From Macrostomum hystrix (taxonomy: Eukaryota > Platyhelminthes > Macrostomidae), in assembly GCA_950097015.1 (NCBI GenBank), contig CATNEN010000039.1, positions 10,820,001 to 10,884,000 on the forward strand: a stretch of 64,000 nt of DNA, written 5' to 3'. Position 1 is the first letter of the stretch; each line of letters opens with the position of its first letter. Under the pieces are notes generated by a model. It was not told where the DNA came from and made no database searches. It worked only from the letters and a program-made list of their open reading frames with translations. The position numbers were made by a program, and so were the translations under genes. Positions 43,001 to 52,371 of the stretch are shown here, one piece after another.

Positions 43001-46000
43001 CTACTCAGCCTTGGAGTCCTTGTACACATAGAGTGACTGTTCGGTGAGGCAGGCCAGAAAGCGGCCGGCTCGCACCGGTGCAATGTCCAGCACAGGATGC
43101 GGCAGGCGGGCCAGGCTCTGCAGTTTTTCGCCAGTGGCGGCGTCCCAGAGGTTCAGCCGGCAGGCGGCCTCGTCGCCGGCGGCCACAGTGAGCGCGCCGC
43201 CGGATCGGCTGGCCTGCTGATAGAGCCGCGATCTGGCCAGCAGCTTCATGGACTGGCCGGCGCGGATTCGGCTGAGCGGCCTGAGGGCGGCCTCCGTAGC
43301 AGCTGGCGCAGCAGCAGCCGACGCGGAATCCGCTTCGGCTCGGACAAAGTCCAGACTGCAGACGGAATGCTCGACTCCGCTGCGCTGCTGCTGCTGTTGC
43401 TGATGCTGATGATGGTGATTGACAGTTGGCCGATGACTCAGCAGGACGTGCCGGCTGGCGGGATCAGCGGCCAGCCAGGCGAGTTGCTGTCCAGCGCCTG
43501 GGCCGGGCATCGGCAGTGGTGAAGCCGCAACGGCCTCCGGAGTGGCTGCCGCCGATCGGTAGAGACTCAGCCGGTCGAACTGGCCGGTCAGCAGGCAGGC
43601 TGGAGCGGAGCTGTCGTTCAGGCTGGCCGGCAGCTGGAGGGAGAGTGTGGCAAGATAAGCAATGGAGGGACTAGCTGGTTAACGGTGCGAGGGCAGGGGA
43701 AGAGACGAGGGTAGATAAAGAGGACGAACAAGCGGAGGGAGCGGATTTAAATAAAAAGGAGCGGATTAAAGGGGATCAAGCGGCGGAGAGAGAGGACTAA
43801 AAAGCCGATACAGCGGATAAAAGAGTGTAGAGAGCGTATTAAAGGGCGGAAAGAGCGGATTAAAGGGCGGAGAGATCGGATTAAAGGGCGAAGAGAGCGG
43901 ATTAAGTGTCGGAGAGAGCAGTTCAAGGGGCGGAGAGAGCGGATCGAAAGACGGAGAGAGCGGATCGAAAGACGGAGAGAGCGGATCGAAAGGTGGAGAG
44001 AGCGGATCAAGGGTCGGAGAGAGCGGATCAAGGGTCGGAGAGAGCGGATCAAGGGTCGGAGAAAGCGGATCGAAAGCCGGAAAGAGCGGATCAAGGGTCG
44101 GAGAGAGCTGATCAAGGGTCGGAGAGAGCGGATCAAGGGTCGGAGAGAGCGGATCAAGGGTCGGAGAGAGCGGATCAAGGGTCGGAGAGAGCGGATCAAG
44201 GGTCGGAGAAAGCGGATTGAAAGCCGGAAAGAGCGGATCAAGGGTCGGAGAGAGCGGATCAAGGGTCGGAGAGAGCGGATCAAGGGTCGGAGAGAGCGGA
44301 TCAAGGGTCGGAGAAAGCGGATCAAGGGTCGGAGAGAGCGGATCAAGGGTCGGAGAAAGCGGATCGAAAGCCTGAAAGAGCGGATCAAGGGTCGGAGAGA
44401 GCGGATCAAGGGTCGGAGAGAGCGGATCAAGGGTCGGAGAGAGCGGATCAAGGGTCGGAGAGAGCGGATCAAGGGTCGGAGAGAGCGGATCAAGGGTCGG
44501 AGAGAGCGGATCAAGGGTCGGAGAGAGCGGATCAAGGGTCGGAGAGAGCGGATCAAGGGTCGGAGAGAGCGGATTAAAAGACAGAGGAAGCGAATCAACA
44601 AGCGAAAAGCGACGCGACTAACCGAGGCTAGCGCCACCACGGAGGTGACACTGGGCGAATCCTCGGCGCAGGGCAGGACGCCAAGGTGAGCGCCAGTGTG
44701 ACGCATGTCAAAGCACATCACCCGACCGTTAGCCAGGCCAGCGTAGAACTGATTCGGATCGAACGGGCTCCAGGCGCAGGACCAGACAGCTGTGGGACAG
44801 TCGAAGTAGCAGACAGTCTGCTCGGAGTGGAAGCCGGTCAGCCGGACCTGCTTGTCCATGCCGGCTGACAGCAGCATGGTGCCCTCCGGATTGAAGCAGA
44901 TGTCGCGCAGTTTATTAGTGTGCAAATGTATGTAGCTGGAGTTGCGAAAGTCGACAAGGTCCAATTTGCGCACACCGTAGCCGCGGAATAAAGGATTTCG
45001 GCTGGGCTGGGAGATGCACAACACATTCAGCTGATGGTTCAGGGCCAAGACGCGACACTCGCCAACCTGTGTACCGAGCGGAGGCGGGTAGACAATTAGG
45101 ATGCTTCTGCTAGAACGCATCGAAAAATTCTCCAGAGTAGACTTTTGTGACAAATTGAAGGAATTTCTGGGGGAATTCCGAGGGGAATCCCAGTTGGAAT
45201 TTGAGGGGAATCCCAGTGGGAATTCCTAGGGGAATCCCAGTGTTCACTCCTAGGGGAATCTCAGTGGGAATTCATAGGGGAATCCCAGTTGGAATTCCCA
45301 GGTGAATCCCAGTCGGAATTCCTAGGGGAATCCCAGTGGGAATTCATAGGGGAATCCCAGTGAGAATTCCTAGGAGAGTTCCGGCGGGAAATTTGTGGAA
45401 AACTCTAGTGTTAATTCCGATTGAAAGTTCTCCGAAAAGTATAATTCCAGTTATAAAAAATCGCACGTGAGATATTGCCACATTGTCCTCCAATCGATAG
45501 CAGCAGGTCTCGCCAGTCGACTCTGTCAGATCGATGGTGAGCTTCGACGATTGACTCCGGTAGAATTCCAACTGAGTGGTGAGTCTCCTATTCTCTTCCC
45601 TGAGCATACCCAGCCGCAGGCGCATGTCTCCGGCTTCCTGCTCGGCGGCCAGCTTGGCCCGTCTAATCCGATCCACCTCAGCTTTCAGAGCCTCAGTCTC
45701 GCTGTTGTCTAGGGCGCGCAGATTAGTGACATAGAGTGGGACAACATCCTGCCTGCGACAGTTCCTATTGCACTGGGGACACTGCTGCCGAGTCTCCAGC
45801 CAGCGTTCGACGCAAGATCGGCCAAACAAGTGGCCGCAGCGGAGTGCGCAAACCCGATGCTCGCCAGCCGAAGTCCACGGCTCGAAACAGATTGTGCAGC
45901 CTTCGTCAGCTGGCTGCGAAGGAGCTGCCACGGCGGCTGCGGCTGCGGCAGAGCTAGACGACGATCCGGCTTCTTCGCTTTCGCTAAGGCGACGTTTTTT

Positions 46001-46558
46001 AATTAGGCGGGAAACGGCTGCGGCTTCCGGCTCCGTAGATTCCGTCGAATTGGACGACGCCGCCAGATGATGATGCCGCCTGCGCTGTCCGCCTGTACCA
46101 TTGCGTCGCGCTTGAAGAAGAGCATTGTTCATCGGTTGAAATTCGCCAGCTTCGGCGTCTTCCAGATCCAGATGAATAATTTGCAGCCTATCAACTGCGG
46201 CGGGCTGGCGCTGCTGATCAATAGCAACGGCATCCTCAGCGGTCAGGTCGATGATCACTTCAACATCGTCGTCTAGATCTTGGCCGTCGTTATTATTGTT
46301 ATCGTTGGCGTTATCGATGATTGCGATCACATCCTCCTCCTCTTGCTGCTGCTGCTGCTGAGGCGGCTCCTGGCCCACTGCGACGTCTCCTGCTTCCACT
46401 GCATCATCGGCGTCGTCAGCTGACATGGCCGAGGTGCTGGACTGCGAGCCGAATAGCGAGGCCGAAGAGTCATTGTCGTCGCCGTTTCTATCGTTATTGC
46501 TGCTGGTAGCGCCGCTAGTTTGCGGTGAGAGTGCCGACACAGTGGCACCGTTGGACAT
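43001..46558 (-). CDS. RFWD3: RFWD3, RING and WD40 E3 ubiquitin ligase
   Basis: Three minus-strand exons, 45467-46558, 44623-45066 and 43001-43633, join in phase 0 to 722 residues (human 774). RFWD3 ubiquitinates RPA and RAD51 at stalled forks and crosslinks (Fanconi pathway). The N-terminus is acidic and low-complexity, with a SUMO-interaction-like stretch VEVIIDLT at about 99-106. The RING at 221-263 reads CTICFEPW, RVCALRCGHLFGRSCVERWL and CPQC, very close to the human domain. A charged coiled coil follows (LKAEVDRIRRAKLAAEQEA). The WD40 part includes GECRVLALN, LRDICFNPEGTMLLSAGMDK and PFDPNQFYAGLANGRVMCFD, then exon 3 with AAGDEAACRLNLWDAATGEK and the end SLYVYKDSKAE. Exon 2 starts after GGTACACAG, chosen because AISH|VGECRV aligns with the family. 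The exon 2 donor is GTTAGT. Confidence 0.94.
43840..44585. repeat. 21-bp minisatellite filling RFWD3 intron 2
   Basis: About 36 copies of GGATCAAGGGTCGGAGAGAG plus C. Multi-unit blocks around GATCGAAAGCCGGAAAGAGC recur at about 44070, 44215 and 44360 (145 bp apart). On the minus strand it is open and would encode RPLIRSL repeats if the intron were retained. Confidence 0.97.
45170..45420. repeat. About 24-bp minisatellite in RFWD3 intron 1
   Basis: Copies of GAATTCCTAGGGGAATCCCA plus GTGG. GGGGAATCCC is near-palindromic and looks like an NF-kB site, but the repeat context makes that weak. Confidence 0.9.
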
Positions 46559-47464
46559 TTGCTCTAAATTAGTTGAAGTGTTCTTAAAAACCTAGGCGTA
46601 TTCCTAAAATTGCGGCTGCAGAATAAAAGTGAAGCAACTTTTATTTGTCATTTGTTAAGCAACAGATTTGTATCTGCTTGCTTTTTAAAGTAAAGCATTT
46701 TTTAAGTATTAGTCCAATTTGCTAAGCGAAAAAAACTTATCAACTGTGGGGAATTTTTCTAACTTACGGGGGGATAATTTGCCAACCTGGTGGGATAATT
46801 TCCTAACTTAGTAAGACTTCTCCTACATTAAGATTATTTGTTTTTAAACTATTTATTTACTAAAACTCCTCCCTCAGCTGGCGTTTCTAAGAAAATAATG
46901 CAACACGGCAGGCCTTACTGTAACAACTTGAAGAAAAAGGCTGAAATTTATTTCACTAATATATAGATTGAGATTCGCATGCTAAAAAGGCTAGGAGAAT
47001 TGTTAAATACATCCAACTAAAGCCGGCAAAGACACTAAAATAACTAAAAGATAAGTGTGGACACTGACACGAAGGACAAAAACACATACCGGTAGATTTG
47101 AGTATTAGAGAAACAAATTTTAGTCAGATGACAACTGATTGATAGTGTAAACCAAATAGAAAATCAGCGGGATAGACGGACAGACAGATGGGCGCTGAGA
47201 TTTTCGTGGAATTTCAAAAATTTGGTGAGCACCCAGAGCTAAAGTGTAAAATAATAGGATTCAATTATGCTCAAGAAAAAAGGTCCAGCCTAGAAAAAAC
47301 AAGCTTGGAAACTGGTATTGCAGTGTATGTTTTTATTATTCGCAGTTCTTCAGCTGTAGATCTAGTGTGAATAGAGGGGCTAAAGAATCTCAAAATGATC
47401 GAATTGCTAATTTGGAAATATCAATAAAATACGATGCAAGAATCTGGATGATCTGATCAAGTCT
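46559..47464. other. RFWD3 5' flank and intergenic, no gene recognised
   Basis: AT-rich. Probably holds the RFWD3 promoter directly before 46558. No CCAAT or TATA match was singled out. Confidence 0.45.
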
Positions 47465-47965
47465 GCAGAGCGGTCTAATGCATTTGCCTTTCGCACCGAA
47501 GTCCCTGAGCTCGATTACACATTTCTTACCAAAGTCCCTGAGCTCGATTACACATTTCTTACCAAAGTCCCTGAGCTCGATTACACATTTCTTACCAAAG
47601 TCCCTGAGCTCGATTACACATTTCTTACCAAAGTCCCTGAGCTCGATTACACATTTCTAACCAAAGTCCCTGAGCTCGATTACACATTTCTTACCAAAGT
47701 CCCCGAGCTCGATTACAAATTTCTAACCAAAGTCCCTGAGCTCGATTACACATTTATTACCAAAGTCCCTGAGCTCGATTACACATTTATTACCAAAGTC
47801 CCTGAGCTCGATTACACATTTCTTACCAAAGTCCCTGAGCTCGATTACACATTTCTTTTTCGTGCAATTTACGCCTTTAAGAGCCAGTCTCCAAGGCACA
47901 ATGAGAGTGTTCACTGCATGACAATGAGAAAGTCATGACAGGTGTACACACCTGTGTGTGTGCCT
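47465..47965 (+). mobile_element. SINE family A whose B-box region has become a 33-bp minisatellite
   Basis: The head CTGCAGAGCGGTCTAATGCA (A box) and TTTGCCTTTCGCACCGAAGT lead into about eleven copies of a 33-bp unit, ACCAAAGTCCCTGAGCTCGA plus TTACACATTTCTT (47490-47860). That unit is the B-box part of the family A head. The normal SINE body then resumes: GTGCAATTTACGCCTTTAAG, AAGGCACAATGAGAGTG, GAGAAAGTCATGACAGGTGT and ACACACCTGTGTGTGTGCC. Confidence 0.85.
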
Positions 47966-48290
47966 AGGGCAGACTGTAGCCTTGTGGTTATACCGCCGGA
48001 CTCACGACCGCCGGACTCACGAATACCGCTGGTCGGGGGTTCGATACCCGTCAATAAACTTTGCATTGATTCAGTTCACCCAGCTGCTAGATGGGTGCCA
48101 GAATCAGCTGGGGTAATTGACGGTGGGTGTGGCGTCCCTCCGGTCCATGAACTGAACTGTCCTACGCAGCCATGGGATCCGCCGCACAATAGCTGCGGCT
48201 GTGCTGTCCACTGCACGACAACTGAAGTAGACTCGCTTGCTGCGGGTCAGCTGTCACCACGTGTGCGTGTCTGCGCGTATTTATTGTACT
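47966..48290 (+). mobile_element. Second tRNA-derived SINE (family B) abutting family A
   Basis: A tRNA-like head has A-box-like GTAGCCTTGTGGTTATACC and B box GGGGGTTCGATACCC. It carries an internal tandem duplication of CGCCGGACTCACGA, about 12 bp, in the anticodon-arm region. A GC-rich body ends near the TTTATT at 48280, which also offers an AATAAA signal for PPAT on the minus strand. Confidence 0.7.
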
Positions 48291-48416
48291 TTAATTTCGA
48301 TAAAGTACAGTTTTATGTAAAGTTTTTTTCCTAATTTTTTAAAGCTACGCAACAGGTTTAATTGGGGAAAGACAGAAGCCGAATGAGTGCAGGATCAGTG
48401 TCAGTCATCACACAAG

Positions 48417-51400
48417 CTACCAGTCCAGTTGAACAGGATAACGGCCAGTTAGGCAAGCATCGCAATGTCCAACCGGACTGCTAGTACAGCCAGTCGAGAC
48501 GGCCTTGTGCAAGCCTTCCACGCTCAGATAAGCCAGCGAATCGGCGTTTAAAGCTCGCCGAAGTTGATCCAGCGTCAATTTGTTGGCAATTAGCTCCTCT
48601 TTAGTTGGTATATTTATCCCCATATAGCAGGGATGCCGCAGGGGAGGACTAGCAATGCGAATGTGAACCTCGGAGGCGCCGCGAGAACGAAGCAGGCTAA
48701 TAATTGGTCCCATTGTATTGCCGCGAACAATGGAATCGTCTACTAGAACAATGCGCTTGTTGCGTACATTCTCTTCTATGACTCCGAATTTTTTTGCCAC
48801 GCCAACCTGACGCAGAAGATTGCTGGGCTGGATGAATGTGCGACCGATGTAGCGGTTCTTGCAGAACACCTGCGGCATTTACGAGAGGGTGCCAGTCAGG
48901 CTAGGATTAGTAGACTTATTAGCAGTACAATACAGCGTAAGCATTTCTAAGTTACTTTGCATAGCGATTGGCAAGCTAACAGAACGAGGATTAAGAACGT
49001 TGATTACCTAAAGATCAGGGGGTAGGCTACCTGAGGATCTGGGTCTGGGGGGTAGACTGCCTCAGGATCTTGGAGGTAGACTACCTGATGATCTGGGAGG
49101 AAGACTACCTGATGATCTGGAAGGTAGACTACCTAAAGATCAGGGAGGTAGACTACCTGAGGATCTGGGAGGTCGACTACCTAAAGATCAGGGAGCTAGA
49201 CTACCTGAGGATCTGGGAGGTCGACTACCTAAAGATCAGGGAGGTAGACTACCTGAGGATCTGGGAGGTCGACTACCAGAGGATCTGGGAGGTAGACTAC
49301 CTGAGGATCTGGGAGGAAGACTACCTGATGATCTGGAAGGTAGACTACCTAAAGATCAGAGAGGTAGACTACCTGAGGATCTGGGAGGTCGACTACCGAA
49401 AGATCAGGGAGCTAGACTACCTGAGGATCTGGGAGGTCGACTACCTAAAGATCAGGGAGGTAGACTACCTGAGGATCTGGGAGGTCGACTACCAGAGGAT
49501 CTGGGAGGTAGACTACCTGATGATCTGGAAGGTAGACTACCTGATGATCTGGGAGGAAGACTACCTGATGATCTGGAAGGTAGACTACCTAGAGATCTGA
49601 GGCAGTCTACCTGAGGATCGGAGGCAAAGTAAAAAGTTTATTAGCTACCAATTAGCTTAAGTTAGCAACCACTTTAAGTCAAATCAATCGGCAGAAAAGC
49701 GATCAGCCATGCGCGCAATAGTAATATTCTAGCATCAGGTGTTTTTGCTTTCGTCAAAAAAACGAGTGTCTCTAGAAGAAGAAGAAAAGCCTTGAAAAAT
49801 AACTATTTAATTTAAGAAAATTTCAATTTTAATAACCAGCCTATGTGTCGAAATAATTGAAATCGAGCCGATAGTACAAACCTCAACGTATGGCAGGCCG
49901 CACTCGGCCGCGTAGCCCATGGCAGCCGGGGTGGCGGACTCCGGCACCGTCGACACCAAATCGGCCGGGCAGGGGCTTTCGCTGGCCAATTGAGCGCCGC
50001 ACCGCCTGCGAACCGTATAAACCTGAGGAAGAGAAATCCATGAACATTTGCCTGTTGCTACTCATAGTAGGATAAATGAGAATTCATTTCAGATTTCTAA
50101 ACTTCTACAAAATTATTGTTAAGGGTTTTCGAAAACGCTAAAAACAAAAGCAAAATCTATTACGACAGATTATAGCAAATAGCGAATAGCAAAAATAAAA
50201 CGCGGTTCTAAGAAATGACCGATTCCTTTAGAATTTAGGAATCTGCCAAAAAATGAGCGACATTTCAAATCTGACTTATTTCAGTAATTTTTTTGGAATC
50301 TGCCAAAAACTCCATTTTAAATCCGATTCATATTAATAGTTTGAGGAATCTGCCGAAAAATTCTAAATCTGACCAATATGAGTAGGATTTAGGAAACGGC
50401 CGAAAAAGTCGATTTTTTAACCTATTTCAGACCTATTACAGAGGAATTTTAGGAATCTACCAAAAAATGAGCGATACTTAAATTTTGACCTATTTTAGTG
50501 GAAATTAGGAATCTGCCGAAGAACAAACGCCATCTCGAATCTGACCTATTCCAGTGGAATTTAGGAATCTGCCGAAGAACAAACGCCATCCCGAATCTGA
50601 CCTATTTCAGTGGAATTTAGGAATCTGCCGAAAAACAAACGCCATCTCGAATCTGACCTATTCCAGTGGAATTTAGGAATCTGCCGAAAAATTGACGACT
50701 ATCTAAATTTGACCTATTTCAGTTGAATTTAGGAATCCACAATACTACTATGTAGTAGTGCTTAAAAGTGCAGACACTATCTTACCTGTTGACCTTCAAA
50801 GTGCGAATCTGCTCTAGCAAAGTACACGTACTCAAAGATGCACATGGCAGGCGGAGCGGGGGTAGACTCATCGCCAGCTGCGGCAGGTCTAGGCACAATG
50901 GCGCAAGTCTCAATTAATCCACTAGAGGTTGCAGCAACAGCAGCCGCAGTAGCAGCCGCGGTCGAATTTTCCGTTGCCATGGAAACCGATAGGCGAACAA
51001 TCTCACCAGGCGCTACTTCGCGCAGAAATCTAGTACTGGTGGATTGAAAAGCGCAGCTCTCGGAAGCCACAGCGTAGCCAATTACCTCGCTGCGAATAAT
51101 GCGAATAATTGCTAAGGTTTCAGAAATACAGGCTAGCCGAATTGTTAATGAATTTTATCTATATTTTAAACCAGTATGCATGGGGCAAAATGAGCTTCAT
51201 GAAAGCTGCGCACTCACTCTCCGCTGACAATCTCCCCCAGACACAGCGGCCTATTGCCAAAAGGATCTCGCACAGCGTAGATGGAATCACCGGTGAGGAT
51301 TAGCAGGCTATAGGCTGTGAGGCAGCGGGACATGAAGTAGGTGATGCGCTCCGTCCAGCACTGACTGGGCGATCTAGTGCACAGCATCTGTGTAATGAGC

Positions 51401-52371
51401 TCGCTGTCTGTATCCGTGCTCAAACCGATGCCAGCTTTGAGTATTTCAGTCTTTAGTCGGCCGGCATTAACTAATTCGCCATTGTGAGCTACAGCGAATT
51501 GGCCGCAAGTGGTCTCAACTACAAACGGCTGACAATTGATCGACTCGGAGGCACCCAGGGTTGAATACCTGGCGGTAGGGATTATAATTGTCATTACATG
51601 AAAAATACACAAAATCAAACCTATAAAATCAGGTTTGGCTCTCGCACGAAGGTCCCAGAGCTCGATTCCGCGGCGAGAACACATTAAATTGTCGTGCAAT
51701 TTACGCTACTGAGGGCCAACTTTCAAGGCACAGTGAGAGTCTACAATGTCTGACGATAAGAAAGCAGATGTACACACCTGTGTGAGTGTGTGCTTGGCTA
51801 CAAAGTCTGTGTGCTTAGGAGTCAGCGAAATGGGCAGAACTGCCTACTCGCTGGCTGCTGTAACATGTGTTACCAAATGATTTGCCAGTTCCCAAAGCCA
51901 AATAGCAAATTCAAATCTATACAATCTAATTATTTAATGGTAAGCAGAAAGACAGCGGTTTGGAAGCTATCGCGAAGTAAGCAGCGGTTATTTAAATCCC
52001 CCCGGTGATGCTTCTACTGCTAACAAGCCAAACCTGGTATGACCAAGTCCCAGCCGCCAGACGGGCCGGTCGGCGGCAAGCAGAGATGCCAGTCGCTCGT
52101 CTGTAAACGCCTGCGCCACCAGACCCATGCCGCGTCGGACAGCAATCCTGGGCCCGCCATCAGACACAACCAGGCCAGCGGACTCTTGGCCACGGTGCTG
52201 CAGGGCGGTCATGCCCAGCACCAGTAGATCCAGCAGGCTGCTAGTGCTGCCGCCCCCAGTTGAGCTGCGTTCAACACCGCCTTTGAATAGAATGGCGCCA
52301 TAGACACCGCACGATTCGCGCAGGCTAATCTCTTCTTCTTCTTCGTCCACAATGCAGCTTGATAATTCCAT
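48417..52371 (-). CDS. PPAT: Amidophosphoribosyltransferase (glutamine PRPP amidotransferase)
   Basis: Five minus-strand exons, 52034-52371, 51218-51568, 50786-51089, 49882-50022 and 48417-48869, join in phase to 528 residues (human 517). PPAT catalyses the first committed step of purine synthesis in the cytosol, making phosphoribosylamine from PRPP and glutamine. Cys21 in ESCGVYG is the glutaminase nucleophile, exposed after removal of a 20-residue acidic propeptide. Other landmarks are [46 protein letters not shown] and the PRPP-binding loop [14 protein letters not shown]. Cysteines at the Fe-S positions are kept ([36 protein letters not shown]). Exon 3 has an extra Ala-rich insertion. Donors of exons 1 and 4 are GTTTGG and GTTTGT. 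Introns hold a SINE and two tandem arrays. Confidence 0.97.
49020..49620. repeat. 24-bp minisatellite with palindromic unit, PPAT intron 4
   Basis: About 24 copies of GGGAGGTAGACTACCTGAGG plus ATCT. AGGTAG-A-CTACCT is a perfect inverted repeat in most units; AGGTCGACTACC is the common variant. Blocks of 6-8 units recur (49125-49290 resembles 49335-49510). Confidence 0.97.
50250..50745. repeat. 56-bp tandem repeat, PPAT intron 3
   Basis: Copies of AATTTAGGAATCTGCCGAAA, AACAAACGCCATCTC and GAATCTGACCTATTTCAGTG, degenerate on one side and homogeneous near 50510-50680. Confidence 0.93.
51625..51860 (+). mobile_element. 5'-truncated SINE family A in PPAT intron 1, antisense
   Basis: Begins at GGCTCTCGCACGAAGGTCCC and GAGCTCGATTCCGCGGCGAG, so the A box is missing. 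The body GTCGTGCAATTTACGCTACT, TACACACCTGTGTGAGTGTG and the tail AGTCAGCGAAATGGGCAGAA are intact. Confidence 0.85.

Noticed and set aside
45170-45420. Cluster of NF-kB-like GGGGAATCCC sites
   Set aside because: Every site is the same minisatellite unit inside an intron, so the count carries no regulatory evidence.
47978-48056. Possible tRNA gene with good A and B boxes
   Set aside because: A duplicated CGCCGGACTCACGA segment spoils the anticodon arm and a SINE body follows, so it is called a SINE head.
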